Source: Desarmillaria ectypa (lineage: Eukaryota; Basidiomycota; Agaricomycetes; Agaricales; Physalacriaceae). Taken from it: a stretch of 64,000 bases of DNA. The DNA lies in contig JAUDYN010000002.1 of the NCBI GenBank assembly GCA_030407005.1, positions 1,054,001 through 1,118,000 of the forward strand, read 5' to 3'. The position numbers and the translations under genes are program-made. Within the stretch, counting starts at the first letter, position 1, and every line of letters starts with the position of its first letter. Below are positions 47,255 to 58,282 of this stretch, one piece after another. The notes under the pieces were generated by a model. That model was not told where the DNA came from. It saw only the letters and a program-made list of their open reading frames with translations, and did no database searches.

Positions 47255-48737
47255 TTCTGTTCACGGCATTCAATGAGCAGGTCACTGCAGCTATGTAGCT
47301 AACGTGGTGGTCCCAAAAAGAGAAGTACGGCGTTTAAGATCGCCTAACCTCAACTTCGGGGTTCAAAACACGTTCAATACACGGGTATAGACTTTGTTAC
47401 ACAGCGAGAATTGTACTGTAAGCGAAAAGAAAGGTAACAGGCATCTATGACGGATGCTGCGCTTAAATTTTTGACAGGCGGCACGAGGAGATACATTGAC
47501 TGTACAGTACTGTGTACATCGTTAGCAACATCATGAGGCATAGATTGCAACCATAGATTTCGCAGAACCTTTAATCCAAAGAAAGCTGAGCACTGGCAGA
47601 TAACGACTGCGGCAACGAAGATATATACCGGGCACGATACAATGAAACCCAAAATCTTGAAGAGCAAATAATTGGCGTACCAGAGTAGAGACACCGTAAA
47701 TCCCCATCCAAACTAATGAACTCACAGGAGTGCGCTGCCGCCTACCAGCGATTTCCAACAACCAATCTCAGTCTAAACCTGCCGCTGCATGTCGCTCAAT
47801 GCCAACCCGAATGTCGCTCGAAAAGGTACAGTGGAGAAGCGTCGGGCGGAACGACGCCTGCACGCCGTTAGTGCCAAGAGAATCAAATTTGCAGACAAGA
47901 AACTGGAGAAGGCTCCGACGAAAAGGTGGAAATATTCGGAATATCCGATCCGATGGCTGACGGTCATCGATCACTAATGACTCATCGACTCCAGCGATCA
48001 TCTTGACCAACTTCGACCTTTAAAGTTTTCATGTGTGGCGCAAGTCAAAGCCATGTGTCGGTGATTCGTTGGAAAATAAGGACCCGAGAAATACAACAAA
48101 TTTCCCAGGTGTGTAGTCCACTCATCTTGTTTTTACTGAAGCTACTCTCTCCGATTGAGACCGGCCTCGTAAATTTGACTACGTTGAAAACGATTCAAGT
48201 TCCCTCCGGTTCCGGGGAAATATCAGATTTGAAGACCAGACTAAATCCTCGGACGTCGAAAAAGAAATACAATATGGCCTTGTGGTTTTACAATTAACGC
48301 ATCATGGCGCCACTGGCATTCTCGGGAATCTGGACCTCCTCCAGACCAGTCGAAATGACCTTGACGAGTTACCCTGTACCCGCATCTCTCTAAAATTATC
48401 ACTGGGATCGGCACCTTCCGTCACGATCGCTTTAATCTGTCAGTACTTGTCAGGTCGTCGACACGGCTGCCCGATTCTTGCTAGCAACGGCCTGCAGACT
48501 TACGATACTTCACCCCCAAATTAAGCGTGCTTCTCCAACTCGCCTCCAGTAGAAGACGGGAGATATTCAAGTGTCCCCCTTTTCCCTTAACTGGGGAATG
48601 AATTTTACCCGACCTGTGTAACGAGCGTTCATCTTGATTTCCCCGAAGCTTTCCGTATTTTCTCTAGGCCTCTTCTAGTTGTCTTCCAGATCACTCCGTA
48701 TTGCTTCTTTTTACCGTTTCAAGGATCCTACCCGAGA
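47255..48737. other. Intergenic, no firm gene
   Basis: Minus-strand frames at 47374-47761 are hydrophobic (VYIFVAAVVICQCSAFFG) and a plus-strand basic frame lies at 47789-47977, but neither has conserved motifs or clean splicing. I leave both unannotated. Confidence 0.35.
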
Positions 48738-48747
48738 GTATATAAAG
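48738..48747 (+). promoter_or_regulatory. TATA box of the 4TM gene
   Basis: gtatataaag occurs about 95 bases before the ATG at 48840, followed by a pyrimidine-rich leader typical of well-expressed fungal genes. Confidence 0.6.
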
Positions 48748-48839
48748 TCTAAATTGTCTGCTCTTTTTGCTCAGTCCCCGACTCTGTTTGCAAAGCTTCT
48801 CCCAGCTTCTACCTCAAGCCTTCTACTGAGTTTATAGTA

Positions 48840-49572
48840 ATGGCTCGCGCACCTCTCTTCGCCGTACGGCTTGCTGCGTACTTTATGGCATTTGCATGGG
48901 GTGCTATCAGTTTATCCATTGGATTGAACACCGTGATCAAACAAAACCGGCTCAAGTCTTTCCTGCGGAGGGCTGTCGCGCCTCTCGGGATAACCCTTCG
49001 GCTCATTACCAACAGTACGTCTCATTCTTACTGAAGTCGAGCACTTTCTGACATTTTGTTATCCAGGCGTCGTCCATCCAGCTATCGCTTCCGAAACGTT
49101 CTGTGTCATCCTCTGCGTATTTTCCATCTTCACCCTCATCGGTCTCTTCATCTCATCAGCCTCAACCAAAACGGCCTTGAAAGCGCAAGGATTTCTTTAT
49201 GCTTTCATTACCGTCGCTCTCCTTGCCTGTCAGATTCCTGTCTCGGATGCAGTCCGAAGGAAGGGCGTAGTGGTTTCGGGGACCACTGCAAACGGCGACG
49301 CCGTCCCAGCGGAAACTCTCCTTAAGGCTGCTGCTTCCCTCGGGGTTGACCCTCTGTATCGACGAATTGACTTCAGTAAGTTCGCATCTCCCTTAAGATA
49401 TTGGATGAATGTTGATCTGTTCCTTCTAGTCTTGTGGTTCGGGATCATTCCCTGGATTGGATTCCTCTTCAGTGGTATTGCGTCCATCGTGTCCTTTGTC
49501 GCTATCAGTCGCGTCGACCCTCCTCCGGTGATGTCAAAAGCCGCTGAGGCTGGCTTGACCGCGGTGCCTTAA
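48840..49572 (+). CDS. Small four-transmembrane protein (MARVEL-like layout)
   Basis: Not assigned to a named family. Exon 1 encodes a first membrane helix (LFAVRLAAYFMAFAWGAISL) and a basic loop. After a GTACGT...CCAG intron come SETFCVILCVFSIFTLIGLF and QGFLYAFITVALLACQIPV, then an extracellular-type loop (VVVSGTTANGDAVPAETLL). A second intron (GTAAGT...CTTCTAG) leads to LWFGIIPWIGFLFSGIASIV and a Pro-rich tail ending TAVP. About 210 residues, apparently intact. The TATA box and short leader suggest strong expression. The layout is like MARVEL or eisosome Nce102-type proteins, but this is a shape argument only. Confidence 0.7.
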
Positions 49573-49888
49573 GTAGATTGGTCGTCGAAGGAAGGAAGTG
49601 CTGCTTATGGTTCATAGGCGGAAAGGGTATCTAGTATCATGCTGAAGCTGAAATCGTGAGCTACGACCTCGTTTTCTTGCTGCCTCGCACTCCCTGTAAT
49701 ATTACCTTCATGTGCAATTTCCAAATACGTAGGTACGCAACAGTTTGTAGCAGTAATACTTCATGTATACTTTTGACTTTCACTTGTGAATTCATTTAGT
49801 CTCATGAGTGGAAATGTTAGGGAACGGGTGTATGGTCCCAAGCAAGGCCCGGCACACTAAAAGAGAGAAAAAAATGAGACTTCTACAC
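49573..49888. other. Convergent 3' region
   Basis: The two untranslated 3' ends of the 4TM and monooxygenase genes; nothing else seen. Confidence 0.5.
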
Positions 49889-52381
49889 TTATTCAATGCG
49901 TCCTCCAAAAAACGAATATACCAGCCCTGTCCCAAAAGCAAGAGTATTGAGCGTCAAGTAGAATGCCATAGGTATAACCCCCATAATCACGTTCCCGAGA
50001 ATACCGCGCCGCGTGATCGTGTCCCAAATTTCCGTTCGTATTACCTCCGGCGAAGAAGCAGATTTGTACGGACCTACCAAGCGGTAGAATGAGGTGAACG
50101 CCGCACCAAAGCTCCAAAACTGTCAGCACAGAGTAACCTTTGACATACCAGCACTCACCAATAGCATACCAGGACATGTGTCCCGTGTAATTTCCAAAGT
50201 TGCCAAAGACCTGGGGCCGCACCGATGTCTTTCGCAAGAGTACTCATGTAGGTGGAATGATCGACACCATATTTGATGCGCGCGGTGTCTTCAACAAGCA
50301 GATGGTAATGCGGTGGGGGCAGAGGCCTTCGCACCTGACCTTTGATAAGTGATATCCAGAAGAATGTCTGCATTTCCGCAATAGGAGGTATTGCTCCTGG
50401 ACAGTCCCAAATATCAGGCACATGCGTCTCGTTGCAATTTACGGCAAATTTTGTGCTTACCGACACCAGGTCTGACAAACCCAATGAAACCAACGCTTTC
50501 GTCTCCTTCACGGGCAATATTTCGAATATTTGCTTCTTCAGGTGTGGCGTATCCACTATTCTTATCGAAGAAAGCAAACTCCTGTGTATAGCCTGTTGCG
50601 TATATTACCACTTCGGGGCGAACCTCCCGTCCCTTCATTCGAAGATAATCTTTCCGTTTCGGGAGATGAGGGAAGATGGCTCGGCCGTCGGGAAGGAAAT
50701 GAGAGGGAAATGGCGCCAAGTCAACAACGAAATCAGTCTGCGGAGGCGAGTCCTCGGGTGGATCGATATATCGAGCAATGCGGTCCAGAAATGCAGGTCG
50801 GTCCCGATATGGTCGATTCAGATACGTCATAGCTTTATGCGACTGGAAAAACCACACAGATAAGTTACGGGATAAGCTATACTTGTCAGGAAACGGGCCT
50901 TGTTTAGAAACACGTAGGCACGTCCAAGCCTCTGCGGTTCTAATTGCCCTACCTAGGGAGACATTAATTTAACTCGCGTCTTCTCGGTGCGCCTACTGAT
51001 ATTGTGGCGAATAAAGGTGTTTCGACATACCCACTGATTGCAGCCAGCCTGGGTACCTGTAAGAAGCCACAAGACGCGTTTGATGACAAAGTCCGATATG
51101 CTAGGAAATTTGGCACGCTGTACTCCGGTCCTGACAAGGAATTTCACTCACAACCATCGAATGTGCGAACTGGCTATCCAGGGATGCTATAAATTACACC
51201 GATCAGGAAGGCGTGCCGAGAAATGGACATACTTTACTTACAACATAAGCAGTTTCGGCAAGGTTAGTGATGAGGCAGTCTATGGGTACCTTCTTTTCGG
51301 CATCGAATTTCTGTCCAAAAATTTCGAAATTGTTCTATGGGAATCACAATGAACTCCCGAGTTCCGCTAATATGTAGCTGAAGCACTGACCAACGCGTGA
51401 GGAATGGACAAAAATCTGATTGTGGTATCACTACGCGGTTATGCGAAACCTACAAACCGGAAGTACTCACCCTCCTCGCGTACACAATACTACTTCCTTG
51501 GCCCCAGCCTTGGCCGCTTCATATGCGAGGTCCATACCCGTCTCTGAAAGGATAGATGAGAGGGTACTTCTGTAAAGGGCCACGCTAGCGTGTGCTCACC
51601 GCCCGTTCCAAGGATCATCACACGCTTATCCGCAAGTTGGGATCGATATTTGTATTCGTGGGAGTGAAACACCGACTTTCCCGAACCTTGTTTGACTGAC
51701 TGGGTCTCAACAACATGCTCAATACCATCGATTTTAGGAAATTGGGGCAGTACGTGGAGACCCGTGCAGACAGCTAGACATCGTGCTCTGAGCGTGATCA
51801 CAACTGAGAAACGCGTCATTCACGAGGCCTACGTCACACGAAGTATGACTGACGCTGGTCCCATTCACGAGGATTCTCTAAGCTTCGCATTACGAACGAA
51901 ACAAGGTGTTCGCCAGTGAAGCGGTCGCGGCTGACATCGACGACCTTGCAGTTGAGCTTGATTCTTTCAGTAAGTTGAAAATGTTGTGCATATGCCCGGA
52001 GATATTCTAGATAACTCTGAACGACAATATTGATGCAATCATTCCTCGCACGACCCCACAAGCAATGGAAACAGCACACCTCTAAACTCATGTGATCCGG
52101 GTGGGACATTGGGAGACGAAAGTCGGAGAAGCATGTCAACTGCTTTGAAGAGACGAGATGGGAATTCTACGTGGTGACCGTCAGGTACGATGTCAAGGTC
52201 TTCGACTGCGGAGAAAGTGCTTCACTTCGTAGGACCGGTACCGAAATGTACCACCAATGTCATCTTCTTGCTCAAGCACGATAGGGTCGAAAGGATATTC
52301 TTCAGAGGCATATTCCAATAAAGATTTGCACGCAACCAAGCCTGCAGGCCCTGCACCGATGATAATGACCTTCAGAGACAT
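49889..52381 (-). CDS. Flavin-containing monooxygenase (FMO class) with C-terminal membrane helix
   Basis: NADPH- and FAD-dependent oxygenation of soft nucleophiles or ketones. FAD site: VIIIGAGPAGLVACKSLLE near the start, followed by DDIGGTFRYRSYE. The FMO fingerprint region contains SVFHSHEYKYRSQLADKRVM, then the NADPH site ILGTGETGMDLAYEAAKAGA. A late motif, VVIYATGYTQEFAFF, corresponds to the ATGY signature. Later exons give GAIPPIAEMQTFFWISLIKG. The last 40 residues (GNVIMGVIPMAFYLTLNTLA) are hydrophobic and predict a membrane anchor. About 10 introns. I chose MSLKVIII at 52381 because it places the glycine motif where the family has it; an ATG nine codons upstream is in frame. The substrate is unknown. 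Confidence 0.87.
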
Positions 52382-52898
52382 GAACGGAGGTGAATAATGG
52401 TTCGACATTGGGTATCATCACCGTGGGTAGTACTAAGCCAAATAGAAGTTCATCGTTTGTCATTCTTCCCACGTGCTGACGCCGCCGACTCGGTACGAGG
52501 TAATGGGATTTCCTGATTCGCCCGCGAGCCTGAGGCCCCTGGGTCGCGCATGACCAGTGAGTAAAAAATCAGGGCAACAGCAGCATCAGTGGATCGAACC
52601 GGCAGACCGACTGGTGACTTAACCGTAAAATGATCTTTCTCATCAGCTAGTAGCAACTTGCAAGCTTGAGTAAACTTAAAGGTCGATTTTCTCATCCTAA
52701 CCCCACGATGATCGCGTGCCCAATATCGCGTGCCCAATTCAAAAGTTGCCATGCACTCACTACAGATTTTTTTCATCCACGACGTTGGCTAATTATGTAG
52801 GTTTTCAATTAAAGTGGTAAATCGTTGTACTGACGCTGTGTAGATCATGCGAAATCTATTTGAGCCATCGGTTTGGTTGATCTTCACTGTGGCGTATC
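52382..52898. other. Intergenic; short direct repeat
   Basis: No gene supported. A direct repeat of tcgcgtgcccaat occurs twice in tandem with two bases between copies, near 52712-52739. Confidence 0.4.
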
Positions 52899-53477
52899 AT
52901 GGTGCAAGGAAGACAGTCATGGAGGCAAAGGAGGGAAAAACGACACGACGATACCACCCCCTTTACATTCAAAAATCCCGCGAACACGACCGTGTGCGGC
53001 GAGACCACTTTTGAATGGAGCACTTCGATAGACTTGGGGTCCATGTCATTGTTGGTTGCGAGCAGAGGTCACATCTCGAAATTGGTCGCCACCATACCCA
53101 TGTCCATCCACTCCTTCTCCTGGAATCTGGTCACGGTCCCGAAAGGGTGGTATATCTTGCAGGCATCCCTACCTACTACCACAATCATGTTCAACTCGTC
53201 TGCATTTTTCGTGGACAACGGCTTCGATTCGGCATGTATCACAGGCGGCTCAGTCCCTTCATTCATTCCCAACGCTGTCTCAACCATAAGGACACATTCA
53301 CCTAGTCTGGTCGAAATTATTGCACCAGTTGTAGGAACTACCGCGGGAGTCGTATTTGCATTCGTCATCATATCGACTGCATATTTCCATCCTCGTTGGT
53401 GCATCGCTCCCTTCCCTCTCGTCGACGTCGGTCTTACGTGCTTCATTGAAGTGGACATCGACCAGAGTCTGATATGA
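52899..53477 (+). CDS. Single-pass membrane glycoprotein, Agaricomycete type
   Basis: An ectodomain (FKNPANTTVCGETTFEWSTS, KLVATIPMSIHSFSWNLVTV, PKGWYILQASLPTTTIMFNS) resembles the small Ser/Thr-rich surface proteins of mushrooms, in which a conserved C-G-E/Q-x-x-x-F-x-W begins a beta-sandwich. A membrane span follows (IIAPVVGTTAGVVFAFVIIS), then a short tail. The open frame has no signal peptide; the true N-terminus probably lies upstream in another frame (MRNLFEPSVWLIFTVA at 52850) joined by an intron I could not place. The stop is three bases from the stop of the protease gene on the other strand. Confidence 0.5.
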   Translation: MVQGRQSWRQRREKRHDDTTPFTFKNPANTTVCGETTFEWSTSIDLGSMSLLVASRGHISKLVATIPMSIHSFSWNLVTVPKGWYILQASLPTTTIMFNSSAFFVDNGFDSACITGGSVPSFIPNAVSTIRTHSPSLVEIIAPVVGTTAGVVFAFVIISTAYFHPRWCIAPFPLVDVGLTCFIEVDIDQSLI

Positions 53478-53480
53478 TCA

Positions 53481-55259
53481 TTATTCTGTATACATATGTC
53501 TGTAAACCCAGCTGTATTTTCTGAAAGTTTTCCGATGCTGAAGCCGAAATAAGATCGTTATCACCATGCCTCCAAGGAATCCGCACGCTGAGGAGACAGA
53601 ATACACAATAGCTGCATGGAAAGGGTCTGAATGATGTACTCGTTCACGAATTTGTATCGACGTCAATGGTGTCATGTCAGGCCCACGTCCTTGGCGAAAT
53701 TCTTGCAGAGTGGTAGAGATGTCTGTCGTGTTCGCAAGTCCAATCATAGGATCGTGGGTAGCATTTTTGCCATGGTGTGAGATATAAACGTTCTAGAGGC
53801 AGCGTTATAATCGCTTTTCCACACATACACACGCTTACCCTCAGAAAAACGTCGCCCAAAAGCCAATCCCCGGAGTTGACCTAAACATGGGTTTTGAGAT
53901 GATTAATATGAAGAGAAGCTGAGCCTACTCCATCGTTGCCCTGTATACCACCCATACACCAGTTTCCATCGGAGCCATTCACCGCCCAGTTAACGTCCTC
54001 CGGATGCAGAACAAACTCCTTTCTGTAAGCACCTTCACCGAAAACAAAAGTGGTAATTAGAGCTTTCTCGCATTTAACTTCCCATAAGTCTGTTACAAGA
54101 TTCTTCCTAGCGATATTGCCATTCGAGTTAACCGCGTTCCAAAAGGTTTCTACATCAATGGTAGGTCCCAATATAAGCGTAGTTCCTGTATCTAGAACGG
54201 CGATAGGGCGTCGAGAACCTGAGACTGAGGAAGGAGACAGCGGGATGTCAGTGGAGTTGATCGTGAGAGATACAAGCGGAAGTTTCCAATAGTTGTATTC
54301 ATTAGCTCCAGCGCTTGAGACAGGGTAGAAACTAAAGCTCGAAAAATCGGTCGCAAAAGCAGGGTCAAGCTGTCCGACGGAGAAGGATGATGTCGGGTCA
54401 ATGAGATGACGTTCTTCCCGTCCAAGCTTCAGCGCAAAAAATCGAAGAGAATCAGGAAGATAGTTGAATATGTTGGCCAGAGGGGAGCCTGCTGTACTGT
54501 TTGTGATGCTGGCGGCTGAAGGAAAAGCAAGGCCAAGAATGCCAGAATTATGGTTGTCAGAGATGCTGATATTGCTCGTATGATTGGCTAAACCTGAATT
54601 TGGATAAGTAGATGTCAGCACGAAAAGGAGGCTCACCATTCACCAAATATTTGAGAAGATAGTTGATAAGGTCCCAGGGAGACGGCGTCGAATGCAACGC
54701 AGCCAGTGACAGATCCAAGGAGATAATCAAGCTCGAACGGCACATCTAAAAGCAAAGAACTCGTCGATGAAGGGCTGTACTTTGCGACCCCGTCGTCGTC
54801 TGATGATGAATAATTGTTCGACAGTATCCACTGTCCCTTGGCGTAAGCACGAGAATGAAAAAGAGCACGAAGCGTACCAGATCAGAAGATCCGGTATCAA
54901 GCGTCACCCAAAAGTCTTTCCCACCAATCCTGAAGTACATAAATTTACAATATGAGATAACTGTCTGAACACTTGGCGTACTGGATTTTGACAAGATAGG
55001 TGCTATAGGGTATTGGTCAATGAAGGGAGCAGGTTAGCGTCAGACAGTGCACATACTATCGCTGAACGTTGGAAACGGGGGCTTGAGATTCCAAAATTTC
55101 CGGTTTGATACCATCGAATGACTGAACCACAGACGCCCGTTGAAGAGGTAATGTGAAGCCGACTTCAAGAAGATCATGATGCACTGGTACGCTCTGGTGT
55201 TGAGCGAGTAGAAGAAAGGGATACAGCAGTAGAGTAAAGAGCGTGAGTGATGGTATCAT
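53481..55259 (-). CDS. Membrane-anchored aspartic peptidase (A1 family)
   Basis: Pepsin-type endopeptidase, secreted and probably held at the plasma membrane or wall. Signal peptide: MIPSLTLFTLLLYPFLLLAQ. Exons joined by about 50-nt introns give TYLVKIQIGGKDFWVTLDTG with SSDLW (first catalytic Asp), then SNISISDNHNSGILGLAFPS, RFFALKLGREERHLIDPTSS, and the second catalytic motif RPIAVLDTGTTLILGPTIDV. The last core exon reads VNSGDWLLGDVFLRNVYISH. A C-terminal exon adds a linker and the helix YSVSSACGFLGGMVITILF with a basic tail (RLQHRKTFRKYSW), as in yapsin-like anchored proteases, but with a transmembrane helix instead of a GPI signal. Both active Asp residues are present. Confidence 0.88.
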
Positions 55260-55627
55260 CGATATTCAACTTAACATAGAGATGCTGGCGTAGTAGATAT
55301 GTGGAGTCTTGTGAGTTCGCGGTGGGGACAAAAGCTCACGTGGCACCCAACCAAGCTATCTTCGCGATCATGTGATGAACTGCAGACCTTCAGCGTTCGC
55401 GACGCGCGTTCAACTGCTATGGAAATGGAGGAACAGATGTCCTAGATTCTTCATTAAAATAGTAATATTGTGCGGACGTGTTTTCGGGTAATGATCAAGG
55501 GTAAAAATCAAAAACTCGCCAGACAAGACAGACATATAGACGTAGTATAGAGCAAACAAAAGAATGCGTGGATATGCGTCTATAATGACATTATCTCATA
55601 GGAAAATAGACTGTAAGGAGTGACCAG

Positions 55628-56813
55628 TCAAAGAGCTGTACAATGATATAAGATAAAGTCATGGAGTGGGAAATAAAGAAACATACAGAGAACGTTCACA
55701 TTTCGGGACAGTAAAAGCCGCCCGTTTGCTTTGATTATCGGCTTGATATCTGTGTCCGGTAGTGAAAGTACGGGAGAAGGTGAATATCTACCACATTGTA
55801 TAGAATCCCATCCAGAGGTAGCGGCACAAGTGGTATAATGGCGATGCGACATCGTAGGAGGTATGTTTTCCTTCATGTCGTCTCTCCAGCTCAGAAAGGA
55901 TGACTGCTTTTTACGAGGGCGTTTATTTGGGATATACGAGTCGTTATTGATGTTAGAAAGATGTCTCTTGTTAGGCGTCATTGCCATAGGGGAGGCTCGA
56001 AGAGCATTCAAGCTCTCACGCCGACGGGCCTTCTTGTTGACGACATTCTGAGAAAACGTCGCCGTGTAACGCGGGCGAGACTTAACGCTGCTGGTTAAGG
56101 CAAGCGGGGGAGGTCGTTTCGGGAGGGAAGGATGGACCGGATGATCATATTTGATGCTATCATCTTTCTGGGAAATTCTCTTGAGGTATTTGCTATGAAA
56201 GTATCAGTAGGGGATACTACTTTCAAATTAAAAGGTACTCACTGACGGTTATAGGCTGCAATGGCTTCCATGGCCGGAAGTCTGAAGACACCTTCGATCC
56301 ATTTCTTCATATGTTTGATACAACGTTCACTATCCTTCTCGCCATCCAGAGAACACTGGGCAATCATACGTTTCATGGCCTTACCAAACGAATCTCCAGT
56401 CAATCTCGGGGTCTCGTTGATAACTGAGGATGCTGGCTCCTCGTAGGACTTCATCAGATGACCAAAGGCAAGGCTCAAGGTATCGTTGTGACAAAGTGTC
56501 GCCACAATCATCTAACGCTCAGTAAAGGATCAGAATCAAAGTGGATAGTAGTAATTACCTCTCGGGCGCTGAGAGAAGCATCTCCGGGAAGCATCTCGAG
56601 GAGTAGCATGTGAAGATACATGGTTAGGAAATCGTCACCACCCGCCTCCTTGGTGTCTTTAGCAGAAATAGAGCATTCGATATAGGCGTGTTGAGATTTC
56701 TCCGAGAGGAAAGGAAGTGCTTTGGGAGGAAGCGTCGAGCTGCGCAGCGAATGGCGAACGGTATCAAGGACATAAACGTCGAGTTGAGGTAAAGTATCAG
56801 ATTGTTGAACCAT
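55628..56813 (-). CDS. Conserved hypothetical, possibly RNase III-like fold, with KEN box
   Basis: Two introns are supported: GTAATT...GCGTTAG joins LSARE to MIVATLCHNDTLSLAFGHLM, and GTGAGT...TTCATAG joins EAIAAYNRQ to KYLKRISQKDD. The N-terminal 170 residues have the helical spacing of an RNase III domain (DDFLTMYLHMLLLEMLPGD, then a CHNDTLSLA helix where that family has its N-x-x-L-A helix), but the catalytic E-x-x-x-D signature is absent, so this is a tentative fold match. The C-terminal half is basic and disordered (KARRRESL, NKRPRKKQSS). It contains WRDDMKENIPP, a KEN-box degron followed by prolines. Nuclear, cell-cycle-regulated turnover is inference. Confidence 0.5.
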
Positions 56814-57120
56814 GGTAACGGCGAGATAGAATCAATGTGGCGGATAGAACAGTGCCAAGTGTGTCGCGGTGTATATAGTGCGAGGCGGGACGCGATACAA
56901 AGGCACGATGTTGTAATGGTTGAGGACAAAGTTGAACTTTCGATCGATCATTTTCGCCTCGATTGTGCTGATAACATGTGTAAGCAAGTAATAAAGCGAT
57001 TGCAGTCTAAAATGTAGCCTTTGTGACATCACAGTGGGAATAAAGTAGCCATCCATTATCATGTGCAAAGTATCTAGGACAAGGGTAGGTTGCTTTAGGC
57101 TGTTCAGGTCCAGAATTCGA
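56814..57120. other. Short intergenic region
   Basis: Promoter of the preceding minus-strand gene and the 3' end of the next; no gene seen. Confidence 0.5.
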
Positions 57121-58018
57121 CTACCAGAGACGTCTCCGCTTTGGAAAGTCCGTTGATGTTAGGTAGTTCTTCGTGTCGTCATCCATCTGTTCGGGTGACG
57201 GTGTAGCAGATAAGTGGGCTTTCTTGAAGAGTCGCTTTCGACTACGCCAAATGCTTAGAAGGAACATCAAAATATGACATTGTCACTGTCACTTACTATG
57301 TGAGATGGGCTGTATCCGTCGACGAGTTAGCAGGAGTGGGACAAGTAGATAGCCAGAACAGTTCAAGATGTACTTTATAGGTATAGCTGGCGAGTGATGA
57401 TGGAGTAGGTACTTCCCGTGGCCTATTCGAGGGGAGAATTGAGTTATAACTCAGATGGACTTAAAAAGGGAGCACGCACAACCGAAGCACCTTAACATAT
57501 TCATTCAAATTTCTTAGTGCAGGCTTCACAAGGCGCCGAATCCACGTTAACACAAAATCGCAGCCATTCTTGACGTAGAGTAGCCCAATCATAGTGAAAA
57601 AGAGCTGTGTCGGATCCAGGCTTCCATGGTAGAGCATAAGTGAAACATTTTTGATAGCTGGCATCAGTCGTTCATCGTCTTTGAGTTTCTGAGGAGAAGA
57701 ATGATACATAACATGGCCGGCGACATGAGACGAAGAACTTACTGTGAGAAATTGTTTGCTATGAACTGTCTGGGCAAGACCATCGCTACTGAGAATGGCG
57801 AGACTCAGCCCGCCATGGAAGATGCGGACTCCAATGGCACTGAGAGATTTTGGTGCATATGTCGGTGCACAGGAGTCTTTGTGAGCCTTCATTCCGCTCG
57901 GTTGCTCTAGACTAGCAAGCAGGGCTGGCGGGAAAGCGACGTTAGGACTTTCTTCTCCAAGGGAGGTATAGAAAATATCAACGAGGTCGTTGACAATGTT
58001 GGCGAGGGCAGAATCCAT
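57121..58018 (-). CDS. Hypothetical protein, unknown function
   Basis: A spliced gene with four clean introns. It starts MDSALANIVNDLVDIFYTSL. Exons continue with SAIGVRIFHGGLSLAILSSD, KLKDDERLMPAIKNVSLMLY, QLFFTMIGLLYVKNGCDFVL and LRNLNEYVKVLRLPREVPTP. After SSTDTAHL comes a GTAAGT...GGCGTAG intron, then TYRKRLFKKAHLSATPSPEQ, ending in the basic FPKRRRLW and TAG. About 235 residues, alpha-helical, with a basic C-terminus that could direct it to the nucleus. I do not recognise a family. Confidence 0.6.
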
Positions 58019-58282
58019 GTTGACGAGTATTGCTAGGAAGGCAGTAAGGTAGCACTATCTTGATGGTGGTTGTGGTCCCAGTTCGGAATGCCTTTCTCGA
58101 TCAGTCGCCGGCCTGTCACCTTCGTTCGGCATGAACATCCTCGAAAAGTATCTGATATATTGGATAAATAGCCTTGTGCGTGGTAGTAGGATTATAACAG
58201 ATCAAATTAATAACAACGAGAAAAGAGACAGAAAAAGAAAAACAGGAAACGACTGATGCGAACGTATGGAAAGCTACAAATA

